From UBA7330 sp965243485 (GTDB lineage Bacteria > Bacteroidota > Bacteroidia > Cytophagales > Cyclobacteriaceae), in the NCBI GenBank assembly GCA_965243485.1, contig CBDEVP010000001.1, positions 124,001 through 188,000 on the forward strand: a stretch of 64,000 nucleotides of DNA, in the 5' to 3' direction. Position numbers and translations under genes: made by a program. Below are positions 35,279 to 42,510 of this stretch, piece by piece (the first letter of the stretch is position 1; every line of letters starts with the position of its first letter). The notes beneath the pieces were generated by a model. That model searched no databases, had not been told where the DNA came from, and worked only from the letters and a program-made list of their open reading frames with translations.

Positions 35279-35794
35279 TTACATACCCATCGACTTTCCC
35301 CGATCATTGGATTTGCATTTGATTTCTGTGATTTTCAAATCCGTAATCAAATGATCAGATTCTGTCATTTCTCTGAACTCTTGAATTGCATCTTCTTTGG
35401 ATAATGCGCTTAAAGTGAAGCTGAGTTTTTCACCATCCTCTTTAAATTCAAATTTCCATTCATTCAGTTTTTTCTTATGTTTATCAATTGCATTAGTCGG
35501 AAGTATAGAAGCATCATAAAAGGAACCATCAGGGGATCTCTTCAGGTGCTTTCCTTTTTCTATTATTTCCTTACAGAGGTATTGGTCAGTTATCTTGAGA
35601 TGATTTTCATTAGATAATAGTGTCAGCTTGGTTGATTTAAGATCTGGTTTTACCCTGTTACTCTTTTCATCAACCTTCCATTGCAGATCTTTTGTTTTAA
35701 AATAATTGCCATTCTCAGATGTCACAACCCAGATCGTTTCAAATGGTCCATTGGGATTTCCTTCGTACTTCTCAAGCCTGGTTGCTCTAGCCAT
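35279..35794 (-). CDS. unknown protein at the end of the mobilization module
   Basis: A 171-residue soluble protein without signal peptide or membrane segments and without a family I recognise. It is rich in Lys and Glu. A compact N-terminal half ('FETIWVVTSENGNYFKTKDL') looks beta-rich; a later segment 'SALSKEDAIQEFREM' is helical. It ends 47 bases from the MITE. It is the last gene of the mobilization series in the same direction, with a 26-base gap from the previous one, so it may belong to that operon, but no role can be given. Confidence 0.6.
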   Translation of the reverse strand: MARATRLEKYEGNPNGPFETIWVVTSENGNYFKTKDLQWKVDEKSNRVKPDLKSTKLTLLSNENHLKITDQYLCKEIIEKGKHLKRSPDGSFYDASILPTNAIDKHKKKLNEWKFEFKEDGEKLSFTLSALSKEDAIQEFREMTESDHLITDLKITEIKCKSNDRGKSMGM

Positions 35795-35820
35795 CTTTGT
35801 AGGAATTTTTATGATCTTTT

Positions 35821-36054
35821 TTAAAACTCCAGGTTACTTCCTTTGCCCTGACTTTTGGACCTTTCCCCCTGTTTGAATTGATTTATATTGATGGCAACCT
35901 CCTTTTCAAATTGAGATACTCCAGCCATAAGACCTTGCACTAATTCGGAGTTTCCTTTGACCCCATTTAGTAATTTTTTCATTAGAAGCGGGTGGTTTTT
36001 TCGGACCATGTAGCCACTATTAAATCCCTTGAGATAGTCTTTCGATACTTCCAT
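35821..36054 (-). CDS. small protein of the mobilization module
   Basis: A 77-residue soluble, helical protein ('LKGFNSGYMVRKNHPLLMKK', 'GVSQFEKEVAININQF') with a hydrophilic tail. I do not recognise the family. It starts two bases after the stop of the excisionase-like gene, which is good evidence that it is a real, co-translated gene of the mobile module. Confidence 0.6.
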   Translation of the reverse strand: MEVSKDYLKGFNSGYMVRKNHPLLMKKLLNGVKGNSELVQGLMAGVSQFEKEVAININQFKQGERSKSQGKGSNLEF

Positions 36055-36056
36055 AA

Positions 36057-36326
36057 TTAAAAGGTTTCTTTTGCATGTTTTTCTAAATATTCATTGATCG
36101 ATTCTCGATCATAAAGGATGATCCTCTTCTGGGGTTGGGCAAAGCGGATCTTCCCCTCGTCTCTTAATTTTTGAAGAGTGGTCTTTGACTTAATCCCCAG
36201 GAGTCGCATGGCTTCGTCTGTTGGAATCCACTTGTCTTCCGGACCCTCATTGTCACCTCTCAGCCGCTTGACAACCTCCTCGATCAAGGCATAGAATGCC
36301 TCCTCTTCAAGCATGATTACTTCCAT
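36057..36326 (-). CDS. excisionase-type helix-turn-helix protein
   Basis: An 89-residue DNA-binding protein. The centre 'WIPTDEAMRLLGIKSKTTLQ' (about 33-52) and 'LRDEGKIRFAQPQKRIILYD' (about 54-73) form the MerR-like winged HTH_17 fold seen in excisionases and in regulators of Bacteroidota mobilizable elements. A short acidic helix precedes it. An alternative start is the internal Met5. It is coupled to the membrane-protein gene upstream (8-base gap). It may bend DNA during excision or regulate the mob genes, although no integrase was found. Confidence 0.8.
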   Translation of the reverse strand: MEVIMLEEEAFYALIEEVVKRLRGDNEGPEDKWIPTDEAMRLLGIKSKTTLQKLRDEGKIRFAQPQKRIILYDRESINEYLEKHAKETF

Positions 36327-36334
36327 TGTTTCAA

Positions 36335-36868
36335 TTAATTTTTTAAACTAAAATTCTTGTTGTCGATGAACTCGATATATTCATTTCTTACACTGTCGAT
36401 CTGCCACAGGCTATCCAGTCGTTCCAGGTATTCGGTGTTTCCCGAGTGATAGATGAACTGGTATTTCTGACTGGTTTCCTTAAGAGAGGGGACACTAACA
36501 AAGTAGTAAATATTGGCTCCAAGGGAAACCAGAAAAAAGACGAGCCCGGCTAGAAAAATCCTGCCAACTTTGCTCTTCAAATTCAAACTCTTTTGAGAAG
36601 GTGAATAGACACCTGTAGAGCCAGGTCGAGGTGCCTTTAATAGCTGACTCATTTCATCCAATTTGTTCAGTATGGGTGTCACGTCTGACTGTGGAACGGG
36701 TATCCTGATATTGAGAATTCTTTCAGAAAGATTGTCAATTTTTTCTTCAAGGGTCTGTGATCCATTTTGTACTTTTTGAAGGTCCTTTCCTTCCAGGAGC
36801 TTCCCTACCCTCTCGACCTCGGAGAGGATGGACTCAAACATGATCTCAATCTTTTCTTCTCTTGTCAT
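36335..36868 (-). CDS. mobilization-associated single-TM coiled-coil protein
   Basis: A 177-residue protein. An N-terminal helical half with coiled-coil character (about 5-75: 'ILSEVERVGKLLEGKDLQ', 'KIDNLSERILNIR') is followed by one membrane helix, 'VGRIFLAGLVFFLVSLGANI' (about 101-120), and a 55-residue tail. It overlaps the 3' end of the relaxase gene by 23 bases if it begins at ATG 36868; an internal ATG at 36841 would avoid the overlap. Its position next to the relaxase recalls accessory membrane proteins of Bacteroidota mob regions; the exact role is unknown. Confidence 0.65.
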   Translation of the reverse strand: MTREEKIEIMFESILSEVERVGKLLEGKDLQKVQNGSQTLEEKIDNLSERILNIRIPVPQSDVTPILNKLDEMSQLLKAPRPGSTGVYSPSQKSLNLKSKVGRIFLAGLVFFLVSLGANIYYFVSVPSLKETSQKYQFIYHSGNTEYLERLDSLWQIDSVRNEYIEFIDNKNFSLKN

Positions 36869-37619
36869 GATCCTGATCTTTATCCGGATGATTGTTCTGA
36901 CCTAATCGCTTAGCTAGCCTTTTAAAGCTGAAAGATTTATCAATGGAGCTACCCTTGAAACTGAGATCCTTGTACTTGAAAACCACTCCGTTTATTCTGC
37001 CGGTCCCCTGCAATTGAAAGTTCATATCAATACCCTGTTCCTTCAGATAGAATTTCAATTCATCATAATCTTTGATACCCTTTTCCAGTGCTTGTGTAAG
37101 GGCAATCTTAATTTTGTTTCTGGCAGCCTTTCTGACAGGGATTTTATCATTCAACTTCCCATGTTGTTTTCGCTGATCCCTGGCAATTGTTAGTCCGTAC
37201 TTTTTTTCCAGCTTGTCACAGATACTCGCTGTTCTGTTCTTGCACCATCGGTCACTTGCCAGCTCCCCATTATACCCTACCCGATTGGAAATAATGTGAA
37301 TATGTTCATGCTGAGTATCCTGGTGTCTGACCATCAAATACTGGTGATCCTTTAAACCTATTTGCTCCAGGTAATCCTTGCCAATGGCTATCATATTTTC
37401 CCTGGTTAGTTTGTCATCGTATGCGAAGGAAATGGAGGTGTGCCAGACTGCGTTTTTGACTCTAAACTTTTGAGTTCTGATGCTGTTGAAATCCTGGACA
37501 ACATGAACAGGATCATCAGCTCTGACTCCGGATTGATCAAGTACCTCAGCCTGATCTTTTTCCATCACATACCTGACTACACCGCCGAATGATTTTCCTA
37601 TGGTTACCTGGCCAATCAT
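36846..37619 (-). CDS. MOB-family relaxase
   Basis: A 257-residue mobilization nuclease that nicks oriT and stays covalently bound to the 5' end. The N-terminal 'GKSFGGVVRYVMEKDQAEVL' (about 8-27) carries the candidate catalytic Tyr17, and the metal motif 'RHQDTQHEHIHIISNRVGYN' (about 98-117) contains the HxHxH-type histidines, as in MOB-P/VirD2-like Bacteroidota relaxases. The C-terminal part is basic and short. Its ATG overlaps the stop of the MobC-like gene (ATGA), the usual arrangement for relaxosome proteins. Confidence 0.9.
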   Translation of the reverse strand: MIGQVTIGKSFGGVVRYVMEKDQAEVLDQSGVRADDPVHVVQDFNSIRTQKFRVKNAVWHTSISFAYDDKLTRENMIAIGKDYLEQIGLKDHQYLMVRHQDTQHEHIHIISNRVGYNGELASDRWCKNRTASICDKLEKKYGLTIARDQRKQHGKLNDKIPVRKAARNKIKIALTQALEKGIKDYDELKFYLKEQGIDMNFQLQGTGRINGVVFKYKDLSFKGSSIDKSFSFKRLAKRLGQNNHPDKDQDHDKRRKD

Positions 37620-37930
37620 CTGAGCTTGTCGGTTATGTTGTTGATGGCTTCAAGAGTCTTAATAATCTGTAGTGACATGGTCTTCCCGACATTTGCTTGA
37701 TGGGCCAGTTGATTAAGGTTATTGGACATGCCAACTAGCTGCTTATAGAGATCAACTTCTTCTGGAGTCAATCTGGTTTTAAGTGTATGGTTCAGACTCT
37801 TGATCCGGGCAAACTCTGCTTTGGAAAGACCATGGTCATCTGCCAGTTTTGAGATGATCCTGAACTCTGATTTTGTATAGTAAAGCGTCAGCTTTTCCTG
37901 TCGTTTGATTGCTTTTTTAGGTCTGGGCAT
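37616..37930 (-). CDS. MobC-like relaxosome accessory protein
   Basis: A 104-residue basic protein starting at ATG 37930 ('MPRPKKAIKRQEKLTLYYTK'); a longer frame upstream would run through the candidate oriT and is rejected. The core ('SEFRIISKLADDHGLSKAEF' and 'NLNQLAHQANVGKTMSLQII') is that of the MobC/ribbon-helix-helix family, which binds oriT and helps melt DNA for the relaxase. It is coupled to the relaxase by an ATGA overlap. Confidence 0.85.
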   Translation of the reverse strand: MPRPKKAIKRQEKLTLYYTKSEFRIISKLADDHGLSKAEFARIKSLNHTLKTRLTPEEVDLYKQLVGMSNNLNQLAHQANVGKTMSLQIIKTLEAINNITDKLR

Positions 37931-37974
37931 CTGATCGTTTTGTAGTGGAGAGAAGCGGAACGTTAAGCAAAACC

Positions 37975-38041
37975 AAGACGGTGTTTTAAGCGCGTTCATT
38001 ACGGAGCCTTGCGGAGTTTTGAACCGTTTAAAACACGTCTT
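37975..38041 (-). other. candidate origin of transfer (oriT)
   Basis: The 400-base gap between the coupling-protein gene and mobC (37931-38334) has no gene. It contains a long imperfect inverted repeat: AAGACGGTGTTTTAA at 37975-37989 and TTTAAAACACGTCTT at 38027-38041 (14 of 15 bases pair), around a G+C-richer centre with the direct repeat CGGAG. Position next to mobC-relaxase and the asymmetric repeat fit an oriT. The nick site cannot be placed. Confidence 0.55.
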
Positions 38042-38334
38042 GCTCCCTCTGCGCTGAGTGAGTGCGGAAGGATCAGTAAGTGGTTCTTTGTATAATGAAT
38101 CTGTCAGCATACTCTATACGTTTCACTGAGTATTTTTAGGGGATAGGTATGGTGGATTAATGCAGCTGGTTCTGAGCAGGGTGGAGTATCTTGAACTATT
38201 ACAGATTTGCCTTGTACCTGATAGCCAGGAAGGTTTTGAGTTTTACTTGTTATGAGGGGGTATGATTTCATTTCAAATCTGTTTACTGACTTCTAAAACC
38301 AGGTTGATTTCATGATCTGTTTTTTTGTGGATGC

Positions 38335-40236
38335 TCATTCATCTGGTTCAGTTAGGTTGAGTTTAGATTCATAATTTGTGACCAGGTCGTTGATGTCCTG
38401 AATGACCTGTTGGTAGTTTTCCCGGACCATGAGCCGAAGGACCATTTCCTGGGAATCTAAATCACCCATCAAGACAGGGAAGTTGAAATGTGGGATCTCT
38501 TCAGCCGGGTATTCTCTGTATCTGAATTGAGCTGAAAAGAAGGGTGGCTTTCCTCCCAGTATCCGGCCTGAAAAATGACCTGTGTCCTGACCTGCAACTT
38601 CACTGGCTTTGAGTACTCTTTCTGTCTTTAGTGACTGGGTGATTGACTGACCTGAATCACTGCTTGTCAATGAATAATCTTCCAGCTTATTATCACCCAT
38701 CATCTTCGATATCATCTCGGCCGAGTCCACACTTGAGACACCGGTAAACAGATTCCCGCAAGAATTTCGAATGACCCCGGCATTCTGTATTCCATAGTCC
38801 CGGACCAGCTGCTCATAAGCCTGAACAGCAAAGAAGGTACAGACCTGTTTCTTCCTGGCTTCGGCAGGTATCTTGTCAGCTTTGTCTACATAGATCGTGG
38901 GCATCTCATCGAAGAGGAAAATACTCTTCTGTTTGCCTAGTTTATTCATCTGTACTTTGCATACCTGGATGATCGCACCGATGGCCGGAGCCAGGGCATT
39001 TTGTAGTTCCGGAGAACTACATATAGACAGCATCACAGGGTTTTCCCTATTAGTAATATCCAGGTCAAATTCCTGATCAGGATCAGGATTAAAGACATAG
39101 TAGACTTCGGGTGATCTCATCCTGGATAATGGAAACTGAGTACTAGACTCAGCACCGGCTATCTGTCCCGACGCGTCTCGGTCGAGGGCGGCAAGGATGG
39201 GTCTGATATACGGTGCGACATCCTCATCTGTCTGCAAGACCCTGAGCACTTTGCGGAAGTCCTTTAAGAGGAATTCCGTGATGTGTGGAATTGTACAATA
39301 CCGGGGATGGTTCCTCCTGAAATACCAGATGGTTGCAGCATAAGCAGCTATGGCATTCTCAGCCCAGAAGTCCTTGTGTTTTGACCAGTTACGGTTGATG
39401 TTGTACATGATCACCGTTGCCAGTTCAACCGCATGATTGTAGCTGGAAACATACCGGGAAGAAAGCGGATTACACCGAACCGTCCTGCTAAGATCCGTGA
39501 AATTGATGATCGCAAAACTCACTTTCCCCTGACTCTTCTTTACTGCTGAATAAGCTGTCCTGGATAGTAGCCCTGAACCTTCCTCCCGGAGGTCACCTTC
39601 GTAGTCATAGATGAGACCGGCAAAACCATTTTCAATGGCCTGGACGATGATGGGTATGATCAAGGAGGCCGTCTTTCCAGCCTTAGCAGAACCTTCTATG
39701 AAGGTGGCAGTTCTGGCATCCAACAAATTCAATTGACCCTTATCGGTATGAAAGGTAAATGTGAATTCATCATCCTTACCACTTACCTTTTCAAGACTGC
39801 TCTCCGAACTCTTACCAAAGTAAAATATTGATTGCGTTCCCTTTGGGATCACGAAGAATAGTAGACTGAAGACTGCCGGATAAATGATCAAATTGTAGTA
39901 GCGGGAGTTTGAATAACCACTGAGAAAAATGATGATCAGTATTATTGACAGCATTAGATATCCAATCCTTGACCAGCTATTCTTTGCACCAAATTCCTTT
40001 GTCTTCAATAGAGATAATCCAATGATCCCCAACACCAGGCTGCCACGTAACCAGGTGATCTTTGTCTGAATATTGTTGACCGTTGTCACCAGGGTCTGAT
40101 CAAAAAGATCCAGGCCACTCAACGACGATCTCAGGTTAAGAAATCTCATGAGGAAGTCTACCACTAAAAGCAATGACATGAAGATGACCAGGCCGAGACC
40201 CGAATGATACAGACTTCTTTTTTCTGAGTCGATCAT
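38335..40236 (-). CDS. VirD4/TraG-type coupling protein
   Basis: A 633-residue membrane ATPase that links the relaxosome to a type IV secretion channel. Several N-terminal helices (about 10-30, 58-73, 85-103, 112-125) anchor it. Walker A 'EGSAKAGKTASLII' is at about 182-195, and Walker B 'SIFLFDEMPTI' near residue 430. The later 'FFAVQAYEQLVRDYG' and 'NSCGNLFTGVS' belong to the TraG C-terminal ATPase. No other T4SS gene is present, so the element must borrow a mating channel from a helper. Confidence 0.9.
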   Translation of the reverse strand: MIDSEKRSLYHSGLGLVIFMSLLLVVDFLMRFLNLRSSLSGLDLFDQTLVTTVNNIQTKITWLRGSLVLGIIGLSLLKTKEFGAKNSWSRIGYLMLSIILIIIFLSGYSNSRYYNLIIYPAVFSLLFFVIPKGTQSIFYFGKSSESSLEKVSGKDDEFTFTFHTDKGQLNLLDARTATFIEGSAKAGKTASLIIPIIVQAIENGFAGLIYDYEGDLREEGSGLLSRTAYSAVKKSQGKVSFAIINFTDLSRTVRCNPLSSRYVSSYNHAVELATVIMYNINRNWSKHKDFWAENAIAAYAATIWYFRRNHPRYCTIPHITEFLLKDFRKVLRVLQTDEDVAPYIRPILAALDRDASGQIAGAESSTQFPLSRMRSPEVYYVFNPDPDQEFDLDITNRENPVMLSICSSPELQNALAPAIGAIIQVCKVQMNKLGKQKSIFLFDEMPTIYVDKADKIPAEARKKQVCTFFAVQAYEQLVRDYGIQNAGVIRNSCGNLFTGVSSVDSAEMISKMMGDNKLEDYSLTSSDSGQSITQSLKTERVLKASEVAGQDTGHFSGRILGGKPPFFSAQFRYREYPAEEIPHFNFPVLMGDLDSQEMVLRLMVRENYQQVIQDINDLVTNYESKLNLTEPDE

Positions 40237-40242
40237 GCTCCA

Positions 40243-40716
40243 TTACATGCTTACACCTTTACCCTTTGGCTTAACTTTAGGCGCTTTAGAAACATCTTGT
40301 TTGATATCCTGATCAACTGACATTTTCTTTTCCTTGGGCACAGTATGATTTTCAATTTCCATCGGATTCTGAAATGACCGATTGACTTTCAGTTCACCGT
40401 CCTTCTGATAATCATACATCCGTACATGTCCTTTGGTTGAGACAATGTCTCCCACCTTGATCCCGTTGGATTTGTCCATATTTTTCTTTCCGTACAATTC
40501 GATATTATAGACATTGCTGACTTCCTTTCCCCCTTCCATTTCACTGCTTACCACCATGATATTTTTCATATCGGTTTTTCCCAACTTCTTGTCATTGATG
40601 TGTTTGACCTCTCCCTGGATCTCCTTCTTGATATGAGGATAAGCCTCACGGGCTGTCATTATATCAAATGACTTCCCATCCTTGGTCTCCACTTTCAGAT
40701 CACTTTGAATTCCCAC
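40243..40716 (-). CDS. OB-fold-like protein of the mobilization module
   Basis: A 157-residue protein with a beta-rich centre (about 32-120: 'GEVKHINDKKLGKTDMKNIM', 'VSNVYNIELYGKK', 'GIKVGDIVSTKGHVRMYDYQ') that has the strand pattern of an SSB-like OB fold and a basic tail. It begins at GTG 40716, overlapping the preceding ssb-like gene by 22 bases; ATG 40659 is the alternative start. It ends six bases before the coupling-protein gene. A role in protecting or handling transferred ssDNA is plausible but inferred. Confidence 0.6.
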   Translation of the reverse strand: MGIQSDLKVETKDGKSFDIMTAREAYPHIKKEIQGEVKHINDKKLGKTDMKNIMVVSSEMEGGKEVSNVYNIELYGKKNMDKSNGIKVGDIVSTKGHVRMYDYQKDGELKVNRSFQNPMEIENHTVPKEKKMSVDQDIKQDVSKAPKVKPKGKGVSM

Positions 40717-40916
40717 TTCTCCCCTGTTTTGATATCTGCTAACCTGTCAGCCATCGCATTCCATCCCCGTACATAGGTTGCTGTTTTGTTTTCTCCAGAT
40801 CCGGAAAGGATGGTCACATTGGTAACCTTCTTTCCACTTTCAAAGGATTTGGTCGTCGCATCAGAAGCTACATATCCAACCCTTGTTGTCTTTTGATTCG
40901 TTGCGTTTTGTTCCAT
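40695..40916 (-). CDS. short SSB-like protein
   Basis: A 73-residue protein with the first strands of a single-stranded DNA-binding OB fold: 'VGYVASDATTKSFESGKKV' followed by 'NVTILSGSGE' and 'TYVRGWNAMADRLADIKTGE'. SSB proteins normally have more than 100 residues in the OB fold plus an acidic tip; this one ends early, and the following gene supplies another OB-like half. It is the first gene of the mobilization operon. It may be a half-size paralogue that pairs with the next gene product. Confidence 0.6.
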   Translation of the reverse strand: MEQNATNQKTTRVGYVASDATTKSFESGKKVTNVTILSGSGENKTATYVRGWNAMADRLADIKTGEKWEFKVI

Positions 40917-41044
40917 TTTGTTCAGGTTTTATTTCGTTAATAACATTATAATGTTATAATTTTACCACTATTGTATTGCATTTAAAAATTATATTGTAGA
41001 AAATTTAAATACAAAGATTTAGAACAGAGGGGATAAAACACGGT

Positions 41045-41243
41045 ATGAGTACAAAGCCAAAGTCCTGCGGTGGATCCCCAGAGACACCCATCTCGTAGAG
41101 GTAGATCTGGGGTTTATGTGAAAAAGGAAGAACGGTTGCGACTGGCCAGGATAATCGATTCCCGAATTAATTCAACCACCTCTTCCAATTTTAAAGAATT
41201 TTCATGGTCATCTTTTGATTCCAAGTCAACACTTTACAAATAA
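41045..41243 (+). pseudogene. possible decayed small basic gene at the right edge of the island
   Basis: ATG 41045 opens 'MSTKPKSCGGSPETPIS' and stops, but a one-base shift gives a long reading that ends at 41243: 'PAVDPQRHPSRRGRSGVYVK' then 'KEERLRLARIIDSRI'. It ends directly before a terminator hairpin. The composition (basic N-terminal, helical end) fits a small gene of mobile modules, but no family is known. This is a weak call. Confidence 0.3.
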
Positions 41244-41271
41244 AAACCTGTGAAGTATCCTCCACAGGTTT
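41244..41271. terminator. intrinsic terminator between island and polysaccharide locus
   Basis: A 9-bp stem (41244-41252 with 41263-41271). On the minus strand it is followed by TTTTTATTTG, so it can end the NHL-protein transcript; on the plus strand it directly follows the small decayed gene. The rest of 40917-41374 is A+T-rich with no supported gene. Confidence 0.7.
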
Positions 41272-41374
41272 CACCTTGCTCTTTTAAAATTCTATTTTTA
41301 GGATGGGGTGATTTAGTACAATAATCTACTTTCACCGGTTTTTTCGGTGATTGCTTTATTTAGAATCAAGATAC

Positions 41375-42406
41375 CTAAGGCCTCACCCTTACATACTTCT
41401 GCAGTTTGCGGGGACCTGGCTCACCTCCATAAATATTACCATATTTATCCACTGCTACAAATTCTGCTCCATTAGTCCTAGGATTACGTGGGTCACCAGT
41501 AGGCAATCTGATAAAGTAGTGCACCCATCCGAGCTCAGCCTCTCCGATGCGGATACCCATCTCCCAGCCAGGATTCTGAATATTGTCAGATTCGGAATCG
41601 GAAACATAAATATTGCCGTTGTCGTCAAAAGCAACCCCACTTGGCTTTCCAAACTGGGTCCACTGGGCAATAAAGTTTCCCTCCTGATCAAAGATCTGAA
41701 GCCTGTTATTTCCCCTGTCGGCTACATATATTCTGCCCCTGGGACCGATGGCAATGCCATGCAGGCTCAAAAATTCTCCGGGGCCATACCCTGTCGTGCC
41801 CCAGGACTTGATGAAAGTGCCGTCAGCAGAATATTTCATCATGCGGTTATTGCCCTCAGCGCTGTGACCATCTGCAATAAAGATGTCACCATTATCAGCT
41901 ATCGCCACATCCGCTGGTGAGTTGAAAGTATAGTCTCCATTACCTGCTACACCAGATTCCCCGAGTTTCATGAGCACTTCACCCTCCGGGCTGAATTTAA
42001 TGACGTGATGGCCTCGTTTATCACCTTTTGGTATCCTCGCAGGACTTGCTGCCTCGGTTACCCAGACGTTCCCTTCATGGTCCACATCGATGCCATGCGG
42101 CCAGATGAACATGCCTCCTCCAAAACTCTGTACAACGTTTCCTTCCTGGTCAAATTTCAGGATCGGATCGAGGTCTGAATCCAGGCATTCATTGCCAAAC
42201 CTGTCAGGTGCAGTCGCATCACACCTAATGACAGCCCAGATATGCTCTCCATCCGGATCTATGGTGACTTTGCCTACGGCGCCCATGGTCCTTCCGTCAG
42301 GAAGGTTTGCCCACCCTTCAACCAGCTGATATGGATTGGGATAAGGCTGTGCCATACTTTGGTAAACACTAAATATTAAAATCAACAGGGATATCTTTCT
42401 TATCAT
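41375..42406 (-). CDS. secreted NHL-repeat / peptidyl-alpha-hydroxyglycine lyase-like protein
   Basis: A 343-residue protein starting at ATG 42406 with a signal peptide ('MIRKISLLILIFSVYQSMAQ'). The body is a six-bladed beta propeller of NHL repeats: 'WPHGIDVDHEGNVWVTEA', 'NSPADVAIADNGDIFIADGH', 'LHGIAIGPRGRIYVADRGNN', 'KPSGVAFDDNGNIYVSDSES'. Such proteins are annotated as peptidyl-alpha-hydroxyglycine alpha-amidating lyase-like; in polysaccharide loci of Bacteroidota the real substrate is unknown. It is the last gene of the sigma-FecR-SusC-SusD unit, 104 bases after susD. Confidence 0.8.
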   Translation of the reverse strand: MIRKISLLILIFSVYQSMAQPYPNPYQLVEGWANLPDGRTMGAVGKVTIDPDGEHIWAVIRCDATAPDRFGNECLDSDLDPILKFDQEGNVVQSFGGGMFIWPHGIDVDHEGNVWVTEAASPARIPKGDKRGHHVIKFSPEGEVLMKLGESGVAGNGDYTFNSPADVAIADNGDIFIADGHSAEGNNRMMKYSADGTFIKSWGTTGYGPGEFLSLHGIAIGPRGRIYVADRGNNRLQIFDQEGNFIAQWTQFGKPSGVAFDDNGNIYVSDSESDNIQNPGWEMGIRIGEAELGWVHYFIRLPTGDPRNPRTNGAEFVAVDKYGNIYGGEPGPRKLQKYVRVRP

Positions 42407-42510
42407 CGTTTCAATTATCATTATTAATCAAAGGAATTCATTAAAAGAGCACGAAAACGCAATGATTTTCGTGCTCCTTTTTGTTTAGGTCTATTCGCCA
42501 TCAGTAATCT

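Noticed and set aside
37931..38110. N-terminal extension of the MobC-like protein
   Set aside because: It would translate through the inverted repeat of the candidate oriT; the conserved protein starts at ATG 37930.
16511..41243. Prophage
   Set aside because: No integrase, terminase, capsid, tail or lysis genes; the mobile genes are of the mobilization type.
41331..41352. Small hairpin TCACCG/CGGTGA after the NHL-protein stop
   Set aside because: Only 6 bp with a 7-base T-rich loop and no T-run on the transcribed side; the stem at 41244-41271 is the better terminator.
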